NCBI GenBank assembly: GCA_039090855.1 | Contig: CM077005.1 | Location: 19,135,921-19,199,920 of the forward strand | Direction of reading: 5' to 3' | DNA length: 64,000 nt | From: Macrothele yani | Taxonomy: Eukaryota > Arthropoda > Arachnida > Araneae > Macrothelidae | Part shown: positions 11,593-24,165 of the stretch, one piece after another | Position numbering within the stretch: position 1 is the stretch's first letter | Layout of the letters: every line of letters begins with the position of its first letter | Translations under genes and position numbers: made by a program | Notes under the pieces: model-generated | What the model was told of the DNA's origin: nothing | The model's database searches: none | Seen by the model: only the letters and a program-made list of their open reading frames with translations

Positions 11593-11987
11593 ATCTTAAA
11601 AAAAAGGGTGGGGGAATCAAATACGTACACATAAGGCTTACTGGCTGTAGCAGCATCATAACTGGCGGCGCCCTGATGATGGACACATCAGATGAGCGCG
11701 AAACGCATTTGCATTGCTAGAATCGAGCGGACTGACACCTGTCCTATAGTGGTCAATTCCTTCGCCCCCCTCCCCCCTTTTTTTGAACATTTCTTTAAGC
11801 TTTTAAACTTGCCGCTGTATTTTTTGCTCTCCTTCTTCAAAAATTTTGTTTCCCATCATACTCAAATTGATAAAGCTACAAAGACTTCAGATTTAGAGCA
11901 ACCCTCTACCTATGTCAATTCTTCAATGCCATTAAGAAGATAATCAAGGTAAACTTTTTCGTTAATGCAAAAATAAATTTAGCTCAT

Positions 11988-12625
11988 TTTATGTAACGAG
12001 GATTTAGTGATTGATGGAGGAAAGTTGTAAGTAACCAATGCTCACATTTACCTGGGACAACAGATCTCAAGCAGGGGACACAAGAAAGAACTTAATAGGC
12101 CCATAAAGCTTAGTTGGAGAGCATTTTGAAGAAGCAGTACAATTTTCAAAAGCAATTTTCCATTAAGTCTTAAAAGTGTTTAATTTATGCACCCTTTCAG
12201 TTCTTACACATTGATCAGACACATGGACCTTAACTAAAGATGGCATTAAGATGCTGCAAACTACTGAAAGAAGTATGTAGAGGTGCATGCTTGTTACAAC
12301 CAGGAAAGATAGGAAGAGGAACTCCTGGATCTAGAAAATGACGAGAGTAGATCACCATAGTCAAGGTAAAATGGCTGAAATGGCATTGGGCTGGATATAT
12401 TGCTAGAACTGACATCCATTGAACAACTGGATTACTAGATTGGATTCCAAGAGACTGGAAAAGACCCAGAAGAAGAGCGTGTGTAAGATGGGTGGATGAA
12501 ATTCGAAAGCATGTCAGACTGACATGCTGGAGACTGGCTCAAGAGAGAAAGTTGTGAAATACACTTGGGGAGACTTTCATCCAGCAGTGGATCGATGATG
12601 GTTGATGATGATGTAGATAAAATAT
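11988..12625 (+). pseudogene. RTE-type LINE, 3' end of reverse transcriptase ORF
   Basis: This is the C-terminal part of an RTE-like reverse transcriptase ORF, heavily mutated. It is recognised by the block reading YLGQQISS near 12048-12073, KLSWRAF near 12107-12127, and the terminal region with WVDEIRKH and TWGDFHPAVDR near 12490-12595. It ends with the family's short 3' UTR and a TGATGATG-type tail. The polymerase motifs lie upstream of the truncation and are absent. Other copies of the same family are at 15.97, 26.0, 31.1, 54.8, 58.9 and 59.6 kb. Confidence 0.8.
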
Positions 12626-15600
12626 TTTACTGTTAACTTTTGTGTTTTAATATTTATCTTTACGATATATATATTTTTAAATCGTTTGCTTATGTTAAAA
12701 TAACACACCGGCTCCATAAAAAAAAGTGAAATTGTGACAATTTTTGCATACCGATTAATCTTTCACAAATTTGTATTATACATATGTCTTAATATTTTGT
12801 AAAACACATTTCTCTTGGATACGTATTCAGCTCTTTTACATTAACGACATCCTATTCACTGTTGACGCCGTAGCAGACGAGCGAACTGGAAAGAATTATT
12901 TTTCTTCTAATCCTTCTGTTTTGTCGGAGTTAAAGATTTTATTTTCTTAATTTTCTTGGGCCCCGTAACGTCGTGGGCCCTTAAGCATTGTTTAACCGCG
13001 CCCAGTAGAACGTATTTACACCACTGATTGTTTCTCCGTCTGCGCCACTTTATGTAACGACCCTCGCTCCTTTCTGTCTTTTTCTTAATTTAGCCGCGAT
13101 CCAATAAGAGCCATCCCATAATTTTGTTGCTTCGTTCCATAGAATCGCTACTTAAAAAAAATATATGTAGAATCCGGAGCCTTTGTAACAATTACAAACA
13201 GTTTATTTCGCTGAAACTATGTGTATTGGGACTTATCGAAGGACAGGTTAAGGGAATGCTCAATTGATTTGGTCTCCGCCTATGCTTTATGGACCCTAGA
13301 CCCCCGAAATTTGCGCTTTTCATACACCTACGCCAAACTATCCCCCCCCCCCCCGGCCCATTTAAAAAAGTGACCTTTCTCTCTTAAAAATTTCAGAAAT
13401 CTCCACTCTCCACTTAATCGGATTTCGGAGTTAATCCTCACCTACGTTGCGCTACCTGCAAAGGTTACGTGCTTTTTGCGGACGTGGCAGTTGCGGGCAA
13501 ACCGATTTTGAAGAGATTGGAAGGGTTCACCGTGCCAGATGCGGACAATTCACACTGCCGGTTTAAAATTTGCAGGAGAATAATTCCTTGTCGTTTTAAT
13601 GTTACAAATTTCAAATTATGTTGGTGGTAGAGGCACTGGTTTCTGAACAATTGTGGCCAACCGCGTGTTTATCTAACTGATATATCACAAATTTAAAGTT
13701 TTGATGTTTCGGGAGCACTTGCCGCTGGTAAAAGAAAAAAAAAAAAAAAAAAAGGCGTAAGAGAATCGATGAACGGGTGGTGGAAAGTTTATAATTCAAT
13801 TTCTGGTGATTTGCCCTGGTATGTTCCGTGTGAGTGATAGCCGAAAACTATTTTTCAATTTGAAATCAACGTCAAAAATCGGTGCAAATTGTATAGGTGT
13901 CCGCAAGTGGCACGTCCACAAAAAGCACTACACCCCTGCAAACATCCTTAAGCTTGCGTTTCTCTCATTAGTGCGCCGTTGAAATAATCCCATTGCTACA
14001 CAGGACAGGTACAATAAACTTCAAACACCTATGTACTAAGCCGACTCTAATGCGACTGATTGCGTGTATCTGACAGTAACAGTTTTAAAACGTGCTGCTT
14101 TCGTCCGCTCTGCTCAAAAATGGCGCGAACAAAGATATTTCACATGGAAATGAGCATATACAAACATATTTATAAAAAAAAAAAATTCTTGAGTGGGGGC
14201 TAGCTAGCTAATCTTTGTGTTATTTTTTTTGTTTTTGTTTTTTTTTCATTTCCCCTTTTTTAGTATGCGTGTGTGTTTCCTTCTTTCTGCGTCTAGTTGT
14301 AATCCATATTAACAAGTTAAAAGAAAGCGTAAGTTCACACAGAAAAAATGAACATAATTACCTTTCATTCACGTCTAATTCGAATGTAAACTGAAGCCAC
14401 TGCTTTTCAGTTTCTTCGTCCATCGGAGTACATTAGAAATTCTCGAGCACAAGATCATCATTTATTTCATTTTCTGCTTTCCTGGTTATGCCTATTTCCT
14501 TTTCAAAACTGTTTCTTGAAGTGTGCAACCGTTGTTAAAAAGCTAATCGCAGTCCTGCTGCACCTTGAAGTCGTGTAGTGTTTTCTGAAAAGTTTTCTGT
14601 CCCATTCCCCTCCAGTGCAGGGTAAGACCGTCACGTGTAATCTGTTATCCACTGTTTTCGAGTATTATCTATTTGGTAACTTTTTATCTGCATTTACTGC
14701 TGCAACATAGATAAGCCCAACTTAAGTCAATGTATTTCTATTGATAATTTAGCCAGCTACCGCTGCATTTTAATTCGCCTGTTTAAAGGCAGCTTCCAGG
14801 GATTTCCATTTTTAGAACATTCTTAGAGCATCTTTATTACATGCAACATAATTATTTATAATTCTGAGCGTTTTCATAGAAACAAATCGGAAACGAATCC
14901 CCAGAAGAATTACAGCTTCACAAATACATGAAAGGCATATTAAGTTAAGGTGGATAAAAAAAGAAATTTTTTTTTCTAATTTTGACTTGTAATACTTCCA
15001 AAAACTCGTTGATTGCAATAGAAATAGTGGGAAAAGTTAGGTTCAATAGTTTATAATTTTTGAGATGCCCACCAGGTTGTAAATGCTCTAAGACCAATAT
15101 TTGGCTTCCGAGGGCGAATTTTTACACCGCGTGGTGATTATAATTTTTTTTTCATAGTTTTGAATTCATTGGCCTGGAGTTCTTTTACATTAAAAAAAAA
15201 AAAAAAAAAAAAAAAGATTGGTTTCCAGAGGTCACCTTCAGATGCTTATTCGGCGTTCAATTTGAACTAAAAAACGAAACGTAACCATAGAAAACACCTG
15301 TTTTGTCTACTTTATAATGTGACACATAATGATTCATATACAAATCATATCGTACAGACATGGATTGAAATGAGGTTGACACATAAAATCATAGGTGTGT
15401 GTGTGCAATTAATTGACTGATTAATTGGCATCTCTCTTATATTTCAATTTTGAGTGGAATTTGAGCTTGATCTTACGAGAATATTCGTTTGAAGTTTTGC
15501 CAGTATCATTGTTTGTCCAACATCTAATCCACTTACCTTTTGTGATTTTTTCAGTAAAAATTTGAACTGTTTGCTCCGCTGCTTCAGTTTGACTGGGATA

Positions 15601-15846
15601 GCAGAATAATTATTTATTCGGATTATCCATCTTCACTATGCTTTTCAGTTCTTCGATAGTTGGATTTTTGGTAAAAGGAAGTTCTGCTTTACGGCAATCT
15701 TCTGCCAGGATATTAGATCGTTATGTGATAGTTACATGCACCAAAGTTGAGTGTAACGGTATCCCAAATTCCCTAATAATCTTGTTGAAGCTGCAGTTCG
15801 TACTTTTATTATTCTTTTTAGTGCTAGTTGTGTGATAGGTGGCGAT
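12626..15846. other. AT-rich interval with no recognisable gene
   Basis: It contains homopolymer tracts (C run near 13341-13354, A runs near 13734-13753 and 15191-15214) and no frame with family signatures or convincing exon structure. Short sense and antisense frames of 60-100 codons overlap each other and look like chance. Confidence 0.5.
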
Positions 15847-15966
15847 CAGAGATGGAAACAGGTCACGGTGTTCCTGACCCGGTTTTATTTCCGTTTTATT
15901 TTTGAAAAGAAAAAAATATTTCAAAGAACCTTTCCACAGGTCTTTAAAATAATACTTCAGAGTATA

Positions 15967-16855
15967 TGATGGTCCAGGAACTTGCTGAGAAGGGTAAAGA
16001 AATGGTGTTAAAAATGAACTTTCAGAAGACAAAACTAAAGTATAATGCTTTTACAAGGAATGAAGATTTATCAATTGATGTGAAAAAACAAGAGATTACC
16101 AAATCCTACATTTACCTTGGGCAGCAAATATCAAACAAAGGCCACCCTGATTAAGAAATTATTTAGCCTAAAAAACTTGGTTGGAGAGCTTTTGGAAAAA
16201 AACAGTACACTTTTTAAGAGTAATATGCCATTATGTCTTAAAAGAAAAGTGCTTAATCAATGCATCCTGCCATTGCTTACGTACGGTGCAGAGACATGGA
16301 CCTTAACTAACAAAGACGTACAAAGACTGCTGACAACTGAAAGAAGCATGGAGATATGCATGCTTGGTGATAGGATAAAAAAAAAAATCTTGAAAAAGGA
16401 ATTTTTTTTTTTTTTTTTTGGATTGGAGGTTTAACGACCACCTCAATGGTTTAACGACCACCTCATGCAACTCAATGGGCTATAAGCAGTCGCCCGTCCC
16501 TAATTTAGGGCCACTGGTTCTAGGGAAGTGAGAGAGCCAGTGTTGTAAGACAGACACAACATCCATAAGGAAAATGAAAAATAAGGAAAATGACAAGAGT
16601 GGAAGGCATCATGATCGGAGTAAAATCCCTGAAACGGCAATAGGCTGGACATATTGCCAGGAGAACGGACCTCCGATGAACAACCGAAATTTTAAACTGG
16701 ATTCCAAGGGACAGGAAAAGACCCAGAAAAAAGAGCACGTGGGAGATGAGTGGATGGAAGAGACTGGCCCACCAAGACAGTCCGTTGTTGAAAAAACTTG
16801 GGGAGACCTTCATCCAGCAGTGAATCGATAATGATTGACAATGATGATGAAGATA
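15967..16855 (+). pseudogene. RTE-type reverse transcriptase fragment inside hAT-like copy 1
   Basis: It begins at the codons for QELAEKGKE and runs through MNFQKTKLKYNAFTRNEDLS, YLGQQIS, an intact CILPLLTYGAETWTLTNKD block at about 16261-16320, and the terminal GDLHPAV. A 2-base change near 16150 shifts the frame, and a minus-strand SINE-A (16402-16562) interrupts the ORF. The insert boundaries match those in the other hAT-like copy, so it was captured before the element multiplied (inference). Confidence 0.8.
16402..16562 (-). mobile_element. SINE family A inserted in the RTE fragment
   Basis: On the minus strand it shows the family body (CCCTAAATTAGGG, AGCCCATTGAGTTGC, GGTCGTTAAACC) with its A tail at 16402-16419 (T run on the plus strand). 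A 20-bp stretch, GGTTTAACGACCACCTCA plus two bases, is repeated head-to-tail near the 3' end. The tRNA head is missing. Confidence 0.8.
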
Positions 16856-16960
16856 TATTCGAATTTATAGTTCAAACCAGATTTGTCCGGGTCGGATCAA
16901 ATTATGTGTCGGCCGGGTTTGGGTCCAAAATTTTTGACACTTTTCCAACTCTATTGGCTG

Positions 16961-19060
16961 TTCGTCCAGAACATTGCAGTCAGAATATTTTTGCAGTAAA
17001 CGAAGAAACTGTTAGGTGTATAACTGGATGAACTATTTCAGTTACTTCTTGGTGTAGCTTAACAAACGAATTATTTCCATAATATTTTCTTGTCCGTTGG
17101 CGCATAATTCTGGAGAGGATTTCGTGAATTACCTTCGGGTTTAGACCTTCTGCGAAGACAAATTCTGCGGAAGTCTTTGGGTTGCTATTGAGATTTACTG
17201 TGGAAATGTAAAGTCGTAAACATAGGCGCCCATACCTTAGCTTTCAGGAGTGGCAGACAGAAATTGAAATAACGACTTAAGGTTTGTTAGGCGATTCTTC
17301 CGGATTTTTTTTTTTTTTTTTTTAAATAAGTGTATTGTTATTTTTATAACAATATCGTTATTTTTATTTGATATGAGTATGGGTTTTCTAAAATCTTTAA
17401 AACTGAATTCCTCAGGACAATGTTTTCGTGGCTAAGTCGTTGTTCCACATAGCTCCTCAATTGTAACTACAAACAATGACACCAACATGCAGTTTTGCTG
17501 CGTCCCTTGTTGTGTAACTATTTTTACCACACATGCGACATATAAATTTAATTGAAAATCGGAAGATCCAAAACCTACATGAAAGAGGTGGATAAGTTAA
17601 ATTAGACAATTTGTTGAGACAATAGAGAAATTTCTTTTCTGTTTTTTTTTTTTTTAACTTGCGCACCAGGAAACTCCAGAATCACTCATTAAAAAGACAA
17701 AAATTTACAAGCGGGATTTGAGTCGCCGCTCTAGAAGCTTTCAAAACCATCTGGAAAAGTCAGGTTTTTTTTTTTGAGGGGGGGGGGGGTTCTACATTTT
17801 CAGTGGGAACTCGAAAAAGATAATCAGTCTAGGAGGGGGATTCGTTTACACTCCCTAACGTAAAAACTGCGTAGTATTTAAAATCATAGGCCCCGACTTC
17901 TGAAAATTTCGAGTGCTGCTGAAATTCAAAAGGCAGGTTCCGTTCCAGTGTTGAAATTTTAAATGTTTAAATGGAACTTGTCTTCAGTGTAAACGCAAAC
18001 AAACCGATACATGATTTCATGATAAAGATATGACATTTTTTTTATAGCAACCAAATTTTTGAACTCCCTTTTAATTCTTCCGATTTAATTTTCTGTAATA
18101 TTGTTTTTTTCTTTTGGACAAAATTTGAGCATTTTGTTGGGGATTACTACCAGAAAACCCAACCTGTTGAAAAAGGCTTGATATTGGAAATATATATCAT
18201 TAGTCAAAACAGACAGTAAGCTGATAGCGATACCTTCAGGAGCTCGCTCTAACAGTAGCAAACAAACTGGCGTGTTCAGTGTTGGAATCGAACGCGCTTT
18301 AAAATCATTGCACTGTATTATTTTCCTTACTTGTTATTGTTGGCATTTAGCGTATAACACAGCATATATCACAGTGAAATTTTTTCTTTGATCAACAAGG
18401 GTAACTTGGAAATCACCACCACCTCCCAGCCATCATTCATCTTGCAGTCCATGTGAACTGGTTGTTATCGATTTGGCATATCACCCTTTGCATGGATTGA
18501 TTAGTGTAACTATTGGTGACTGCTTATGTTTTATAAAGCTAGGGAGAAAAAAAAGCCTCAACAGAATTATGTCAAACAAACAATAACTGCAATAACAACA
18601 GCAAAAAACAAAACAAAAAAAAACTTCCAAATTATTCTTTAAGCGAGAAAAGATCATTCGCAGTCTTCTGCTCTCGGACGGCCATTCATTACTCCCGCTC
18701 TGACATTCAGGGCTTTATGACCCTACCGAAGCTCATTGCGTGCATGGTGAGCTGCTGACAACTTACTGATGTGCAAGGAGCGTGATTGCGAAAAAAATAA
18801 AAACGGTAGCTTTAAACAACAAACCACATCCGAAACAACAAACCATCATCGTACAAACCACATCCCACACCCCCGAGTTCTCGCTTGCTTGGGTGTCTTA
18901 TTTCTTGAGTGTTTATTCGGTATCGGTAGTTAAAACACGATTTTTTTAATATATTGATTTTTTATAGAAACCAAATACTTGCACAATATTTCGATTAACT
19001 TATTTAATTTTATGTAAAGTGGAACTAAATATTTAAGTATGAATCCAGTATTTATAAAAA
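16961..19060. other. AT-rich interval with no recognisable gene
   Basis: Homopolymers (17299-17322, 17765-17790) and unassigned sequence. No exon, RNA gene or transposon end could be supported. Confidence 0.45.
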
Positions 19061-19063
19061 AAA

Positions 19064-19206
19064 TTTGGAGGGGTGCGGAGCACCCTCCAAATGATTTCAA
19101 GGGGTGCTCAAGCCCCTGAGCACCCTTCAAATAATTTCAAGGGGTGCTCAAGCCCCTGAGCACCCTTCAAATGATTTCAAGGGGTGCTCAAGCCCCTGAG
19201 CACCTC
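19064..19206. repeat. 40-bp palindromic tandem repeat
   Basis: Units at 19101-19140, 19141-19180 and 19181-19206 (partial) each contain GGGTGCTCA-AGCCCC-TGAGCACCC, a perfect 9-bp stem. A related hairpin precedes them: TTTGGAGGGGTGC (19064-19076) faces GCACCCTCCAAA (19080-19091) with one bulged G. The array could fold into a row of hairpins on either strand. Confidence 0.9.
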
Positions 19207-19441
19207 CGTAGTTGGCGCCAGTGTTTAAAATACACAATGTACTAAGTGTTCGTCATACTGAATGGAGCCAGTTGCTTTTTTTTTCTTTCTCCAATCGGTT
19301 TTCCAGAGTCGGTAAAGCTTGTTTAAGTAGAAATGGCTACCTACTTACGCTCAGTAGCGGCAAAATTATGTGGTTTTGAAAAATTCGTCGCTGTCAGCTC
19401 TCCCGTTGGTGGACGAACCCACCTCTTGGCTGGTATATATA

Positions 19442-20626
19442 CACTCAATGGGCAAAACATTAGATATACCTACCTAATAGCGTAATGGTCCTCCTCTAGC
19501 GCGAATAACAGCCTGTACATGCCGAGGCATTGACTCCACCAGATGCCGGAGGGTTTCCGAAAGTATTGCCAGCCATGCCTGTTGCAGAATTGTCCGCAAC
19601 TCCACCCTAGACGTCTGACCAGGATCCATGGATCTGATGTTCCGCTCCACGTCATTCCAGAGAGCTTCTACAGGGTTTTAATCCGGGGACCTTGCGGGCC
19701 ACTCACTCAGATGAGTATTCCTCGAGCGTTCAAACTCAAATGAGTGTTCCTCGAGCCATGCCTGGGTGGTCGCGTCCCGGTGGTGCGGCTCATTGTCCTG
19801 CTGAAAGAGACCATAGGCGACACGATGCGCGAAGGACCGTGTACGTGATCGGTCAGCACATGCTGGGTGCGCGCGCAGCGGTGAAGGTCCTCTCGAGACT
19901 CACTAAGCGTCCTAATGTGTCCCATCAGAAGGCTCCTCAGGCCATAACAGAGCTGACGGAGCCATGTCCTCATGCTGTCGACGCCACACCCGCACCCTCC
20001 CGTCAGCTCGGCACAGCTGGAAACAGGATTCATCTGACCACACGACGCGGCGCTACTCTTCAGAGGTCCAGTTTTGATGTTTCAGACACCAGGCTAGGCG
20101 TAAAGTTCGATGACGAGCTGTCAAGAGTGGCACCCAAGAAGCGCATTGGCTCCTATAGCCCAGGATTTGCTGCGTGCGCCATACCACGCTGACGCTGCGT
20201 GGTCCTCCGGCATTTAACCTGGATGTGATTTGCGTCGCTGTTACCAAGATCGGTCTGTACGAACCTGGATGTTTTACGTTGACCCCGGTTATCAGTGGCG
20301 TGTGTTCGGCCACCGCTTGCTCTCTGAGCCCTAGTGCGTCCGTCGATGATGTATTCGCGGTACACCCTTGATACAATTGCCCTCGAGAGACCTGGGGTTC
20401 TTACCACTTGGGCGACAGAATGGCCCATCTGTCTTGCCCCGACGATGCATCGACAATCAAAGTAGCTCTGATCACCACGTTTACCCATGTGCGTCAATTG
20501 CGGTACACTGGTAGGAAGCCCTGCTGTCCTATTTATAGTATGCGTTCGGTTTGGGTCTGTTCCGCACTGCGCGTGGGATCCCCATGTCAACTGCCCATCA
20601 CTCCCATCTCTAATGTCTACTGAGTG
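19442..20626 (-). mobile_element. Tc1-type transposon with broken transposase
   Basis: Ends: CACTCAATGGGCAAAACATT on the left and, in reverse on the right, CACTCAGTAGACATTAGAG, an imperfect terminal repeat. The minus-strand transposase is readable in pieces. A HTH region with VGARQMGHS and RAIVSRVYREY lies near 20430-20340. The first Asp is in WSDESCF near 20030. The second is in FQQDNEPHH near 19800. The Glu is in NPVEALW near 19680. The C-terminus is VIRARGGPLRY, ending near 19480. Frames shift repeatedly and stops are present. A short duplication (ATTCCTCGAGC and GTTCCTCGAGC copies at about 19712-19760) adds some eight codons between the second Asp and the Glu, so it would be inactive. Confidence 0.8.
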
Positions 20627-20632
20627 CAGGTA

Positions 20633-21693
20633 CACTGGTACCTAGAAATAAACAAAATGTACTCGTTTTTGAGTACATTCTGGGCTTATACGTAATAGCT
20701 CCGAGTACTTGTCTCATTTTTGGAAAAGACACGTACTCATTTTTGAGTACATTCAGGGAATCAATTGCGAGTATATCTGGTATTTTAATTATATGTACTA
20801 AAAAAATCCACATATTCGAAATATATGTTTTCTAATTTATTTCAGTTTCTGTGCCCTTTAGGGCATGGCACAGAAGCTGAAGGATGTTAGAGCGAATCTA
20901 CCGATTCTCACAAGATAGTTTGTAAGTGAGAGAGAGAGCACACTAGATGGCGCCACCGTACAAGCGTACGATTTTTGCACTTAGACGGCAGAGAGATATT
21001 GGGGGGGGGCTTAGGAACTTTAACCGGGGGCGGATTCCTATCCGGGGCCCGTCACTTAACGTGCTCGTCCGATGCACAGCGAATATTCAGCGGTTGTTAG
21101 AAATTCACACTACCACGGAGAGCTCCCAGGTTCAAGCATATCAGGCTTGGTTTGAACCTGGGGTCCCTCCATCAGTAGTCTGAATCTCTAACCACGAAGA
21201 CATCCGCTACTCGATTTCAAATTTGGAATACGTGTACTCCATACATACTCATTTATTCATAGACTCAACTGGAAGTATATTACTCGATGGCATAGATATA
21301 CTCGTTGTCACATGCTGGGCAAAAGAACCGCACAATCTTATGAATAATATAGAGATGAAGCGACGATATATTAATGAGATTGACACAAATATAGTTAATG
21401 TAAAAACGTACACAAATATACTTTATGCATAGTTAAATTACTTGTGATCAGGGACTTTGTTGTACTAATTATTTATGTGTGTCACTTTACACATTTATTA
21501 AACAATTTCTCTTTAAATCTTTATTATCTAGAATGAATTAATACGAGATTATATTTATTGATGCAGTTATTTGTAAGTACGTATGGTTACTTATATTTGA
21601 GCATGTCATGTACTCGTTTACTACATGATTGTACTTAAAAAAAAACCGAGTAGGTTCAGGTTCTCATTTTTAAGTTTATTTTTTTTAACAGTG
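20633..21693. mobile_element. TA-flanked non-autonomous element with CACTG ends
   Basis: CACTG ends are flanked by TA at 20631-20632 and 21694-21695. Inside them both ends share an AAATAAAC stretch. TACTC motifs recur subterminally, including two hairpins of the form GTACTC-(A/G)TTTTT-GAGTAC near 20660-20680 and 20730-20750, and more copies near 21600-21660. No transposase is seen over 1061 bp. It could be a Tc1/mariner-type deletion derivative. The superfamily is uncertain. Confidence 0.5.
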
Positions 21694-21891
21694 TAGGACA
21701 TCACTGCATTCACATTAACGATAATAATTCGACGTCAGTATGAATAAACGTCGGGAGTTAACCGAGTTTGAAAGAGGGATGATCAGGGCCTGATTTGCGC
21801 ATACCCCTGCAAGGCCCGGACCTAGGGCCCTGAATTTTAGGGGGCCCTAGAATCGCAATGCAAAAACAAAATTATGCTTTTTTCATTATTA

Positions 21892-23147
21892 GGTGTGCAA
21901 CTTAATTCTCGGCCCCTAACCGCAAGCGATCATAGAACGTCGGCAAATGCAAATAGTTGTGTGCGATAATGGCTGATTGCAGCGCCATCCAACAGCTTTC
22001 CAGGCAACCGTAACCGCTTACAGCTGTAGTGACAGAAAGGACGAAAGTTGACGCTCAAAGCAATGTTCGAGAAGTAACATTTGAGGCACTGCCTCCTGTT
22101 CGCGTTTCAGCTGAAAAAAGTGCCTTAGCAAATGATCTGTGCTGCTTTGTGTGAGGCTGCTGTGTCCTACAGTACGTGCCAGAAGTGGTTCCAGCAGGGA
22201 AATTTCGATCTCCGTGATGCAGAACGTCCGGGACAGCCACCGAAAGTTGACTATGAGGAACTGGAACACCCTGGGAACAACAGTCGCATACGGATCCCTT
22301 TCGCACACAGTCAAAGCTCGCCCAGGAACTCGGAGTAACACGGCAAGCCATTGCAAAGCGCCTGCACAAGCTTGGACGGATTCACAAGGAGGGCCGTTGG
22401 GTGTCCCACCAACTCACAGCTGCGAACAAGTCTAGGCGCTACAATGTTGCTGTGTCCTTGCTCTCCAGATTCAAGAAGAAGGATTTCCTTCACAAGATTT
22501 TGACCTGTGATGAGAAGTGGATCCTCTACGATAATCTTAAGCGGCGCAAATCGTGGGGTTATTCAGGTCAGCCTACCACCAGTACCGCCAAACCGAATGT
22601 CCATGCCAGGAAGTTGCTGTGCATATGATGGGATCAGCGCGGTGTCGTACACTATGAGTTGCTCAAACCTGGTGAAACGGTCAATGCTGAGCGTTATTGT
22701 CGGCAACTCATTCCTGTGAGTGACGCAATGGAGGCGAAAAGGCCATACGCCGGCAAGGGCAGAAGGTCGGTCCTGTTGCTTCAGGATACCGCGCGTCCTC
22801 ACACCGCGAAAACTACTTTAAACACGATCACCGACCAGGGATGGGAGATTTTGTCCCACTCGGCGTATTCTCCAGACTTCGCCCCGTCGGATTATCACCT
22901 CTTTGGCTCCCTGCAACATTACCTGAGTGATACGCACTTCACTTCTGTCGAGGAGGTCCACACAAGTATTGATGACTAAACTCGAAACAGCCCTCTTTTT
23001 TCCGCAGTGGCATTCGGCAGCTCCCTGAACGATGGCTCAAATGTATCCAACATGACGGGGATTATTTCCCTGATTAGGTACATGTTCGATTAGCTATATA
23101 TTGCTGTCAACGTGTCGTGCCTGTGGCCGAGAATTAAGTTGCACATC
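21892..23147 (+). mobile_element. complete mariner element (TIRs and TA duplication)
   Basis: Terminal repeats GTGTGCAACTTAATTCTCGG (left, from 21893) and the matching inverted copy at the right end (to 23147) are almost identical. TA is present at 21890-21891 and 23148-23149. The length of about 1256 bp is normal for mariner. Confidence 0.92.
22065..22979 (+). pseudogene. mariner transposase (DD34D), frameshifted
   Basis: The transposase of the 21892-23147 mariner. The N-terminal HTH is read as VSYSTCQKWFQQGNFDLRD near 22160-22215. A middle block includes GVTRQAIAKRLHKLGRIHKE near 22330-22390. The first Asp is in CDEKWILYDN (22505-22536). The second Asp is in LLQDTARPHTA (about 22777-22808). 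The third Asp is in SPDFAPSDYHLF, with 34 residues between second and third Asp. All three catalytic acids survive. However, frameshifts near 22260-22320 and a TGA at 22626-22628 split the frame. The enzyme would bind the terminal repeats and move the element by a TA-targeted cut-and-paste reaction if intact. Confidence 0.9.
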
Positions 23148-23149
23148 TA

Positions 23150-23930
23150 ATGATTAATTATTATGAATGGGGAAAAAATTGGGGGGAGGGGGTCTCTTTT
23201 CTTTTTATACTATACACCTCTTGAGAGAGGTTTTGCATTGCTAAGACATTTTGTGGAAGCTCTGAGTATTTCATATTGTAAAGTATCAGATTTTAAAGTT
23301 GCTTGGGTTAAATTAAGTGAATTAATGAGCTGAATGATGTGCTTTTTTATGAGGGTGAGGATTATTCAGTTATTGTGCATGTTTGCTCAAATCTAAGTGT
23401 CATTCCTCGTTAATATAATATTGAATAAGTCACAGGTGATTAATCAGCTACACGGAAATTCAGCCTTCCCCCAAAAAATCAGTCTGTACCAAGTCTAAAT
23501 AATGTTCATTGGTTAAAAATAAAATTAAAACGGGATGAATAAACTTAATATCTGTAGAAATTCGAATTATTGCATAATTAAATGCGAAAATAGCAATACT
23601 AAACTAGTAAATAGTGTTTTACTTACCCGTCTATATTTTCAAGCGCAAATTTCCTTGCTAATATTAAGGTTTAATAAAAGTAGATATTTCCTATTTTTGC
23701 CCGCACAGTGTCCCATTTATTAAATCAACTTTTAAATGAATTGATAATATTTAGTGGCGACAAATGTACTTACTCTTTCAAAAATGTGGACAGGTGACCT
23801 CATCTTGTGCTGTGGCTAGGGCCCGATTCTGAGTAAATCGGTGTTACACAGGAATTGCAGTATCCCCATTCGATAGTATCAAGAGTGTATCAGGAATACG
23901 CTATTTCCGGAATAACATCGCATCGTCGAC
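23150..23930. other. AT-rich interval with no recognisable gene
   Basis: Unassigned sequence. GGGCCC-containing stretches near 21815-21850 and 23815-23830 are loosely complementary and might be ends of an old element into which the mariner inserted. I could not define boundaries. Confidence 0.35.
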
Positions 23931-24165
23931 AGCACTGCGGGCGCAGTGGTCTAAGCGCTGGCTTCTGACCGTTCGTCCGAGATAGGTCAGTGTTCGACGT
24001 GTTCGAATCCCGGTGAGACGTGGATGCTGTGATTGTCTTACTGCGCAGGTTCTCTCCCTTTCCTGGAACCAGTGGCCCTAAATTAAGGATGGACGACTGC
24101 TTATAGCCCATTGAGTTGCCCACGGTGGTTGTTAAACCCATAAACAAAACAAGCAAGCAAAAAGA
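23931..24165 (+). mobile_element. SINE family A, near full length
   Basis: The tRNA-like head has an A box (GGGCGCAGTGGTCTAAGCG) and a good B box (GTGTTCGAATCCC, 23999-24011), then the family body with CCTGGAACCAGTGGCCCTAA and AGCCCATTGAGTTGCC. Confidence 0.85.

Larger units (their letters stand above)
15847..16952. mobile_element. hAT-like non-autonomous element carrying an RTE fragment, copy 1
   Basis: The left end is CAGAGATGGAAACAGGTCAC. The right end, read in reverse, is AGAGTTGGAAAAGTGTCA, giving imperfect terminal inverted repeats of the CAGAGATGG type common in hAT elements. The subterminal parts (TTCCTGACCCGGTTTTATTT on the left, CAGATTTGTCCGGGTCGG on the right) match those of the copy at 24294-26796. 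Both copies carry a 5'-truncated RTE 3' end at the same place. The flanking 8-mers match poorly here (GTGGCGAT against TTGGCTGT, 5 of 8). Confidence 0.65.

Noticed and set aside
19692..20192. 166-codon plus-strand frame
   Set aside because: It overlaps the minus-strand Tc1 transposase, whose catalytic blocks identify the real strand.
20947..21183. Plus-strand 78-codon frame
   Set aside because: It lies within a CACTG-ended non-autonomous element and has no family signature.
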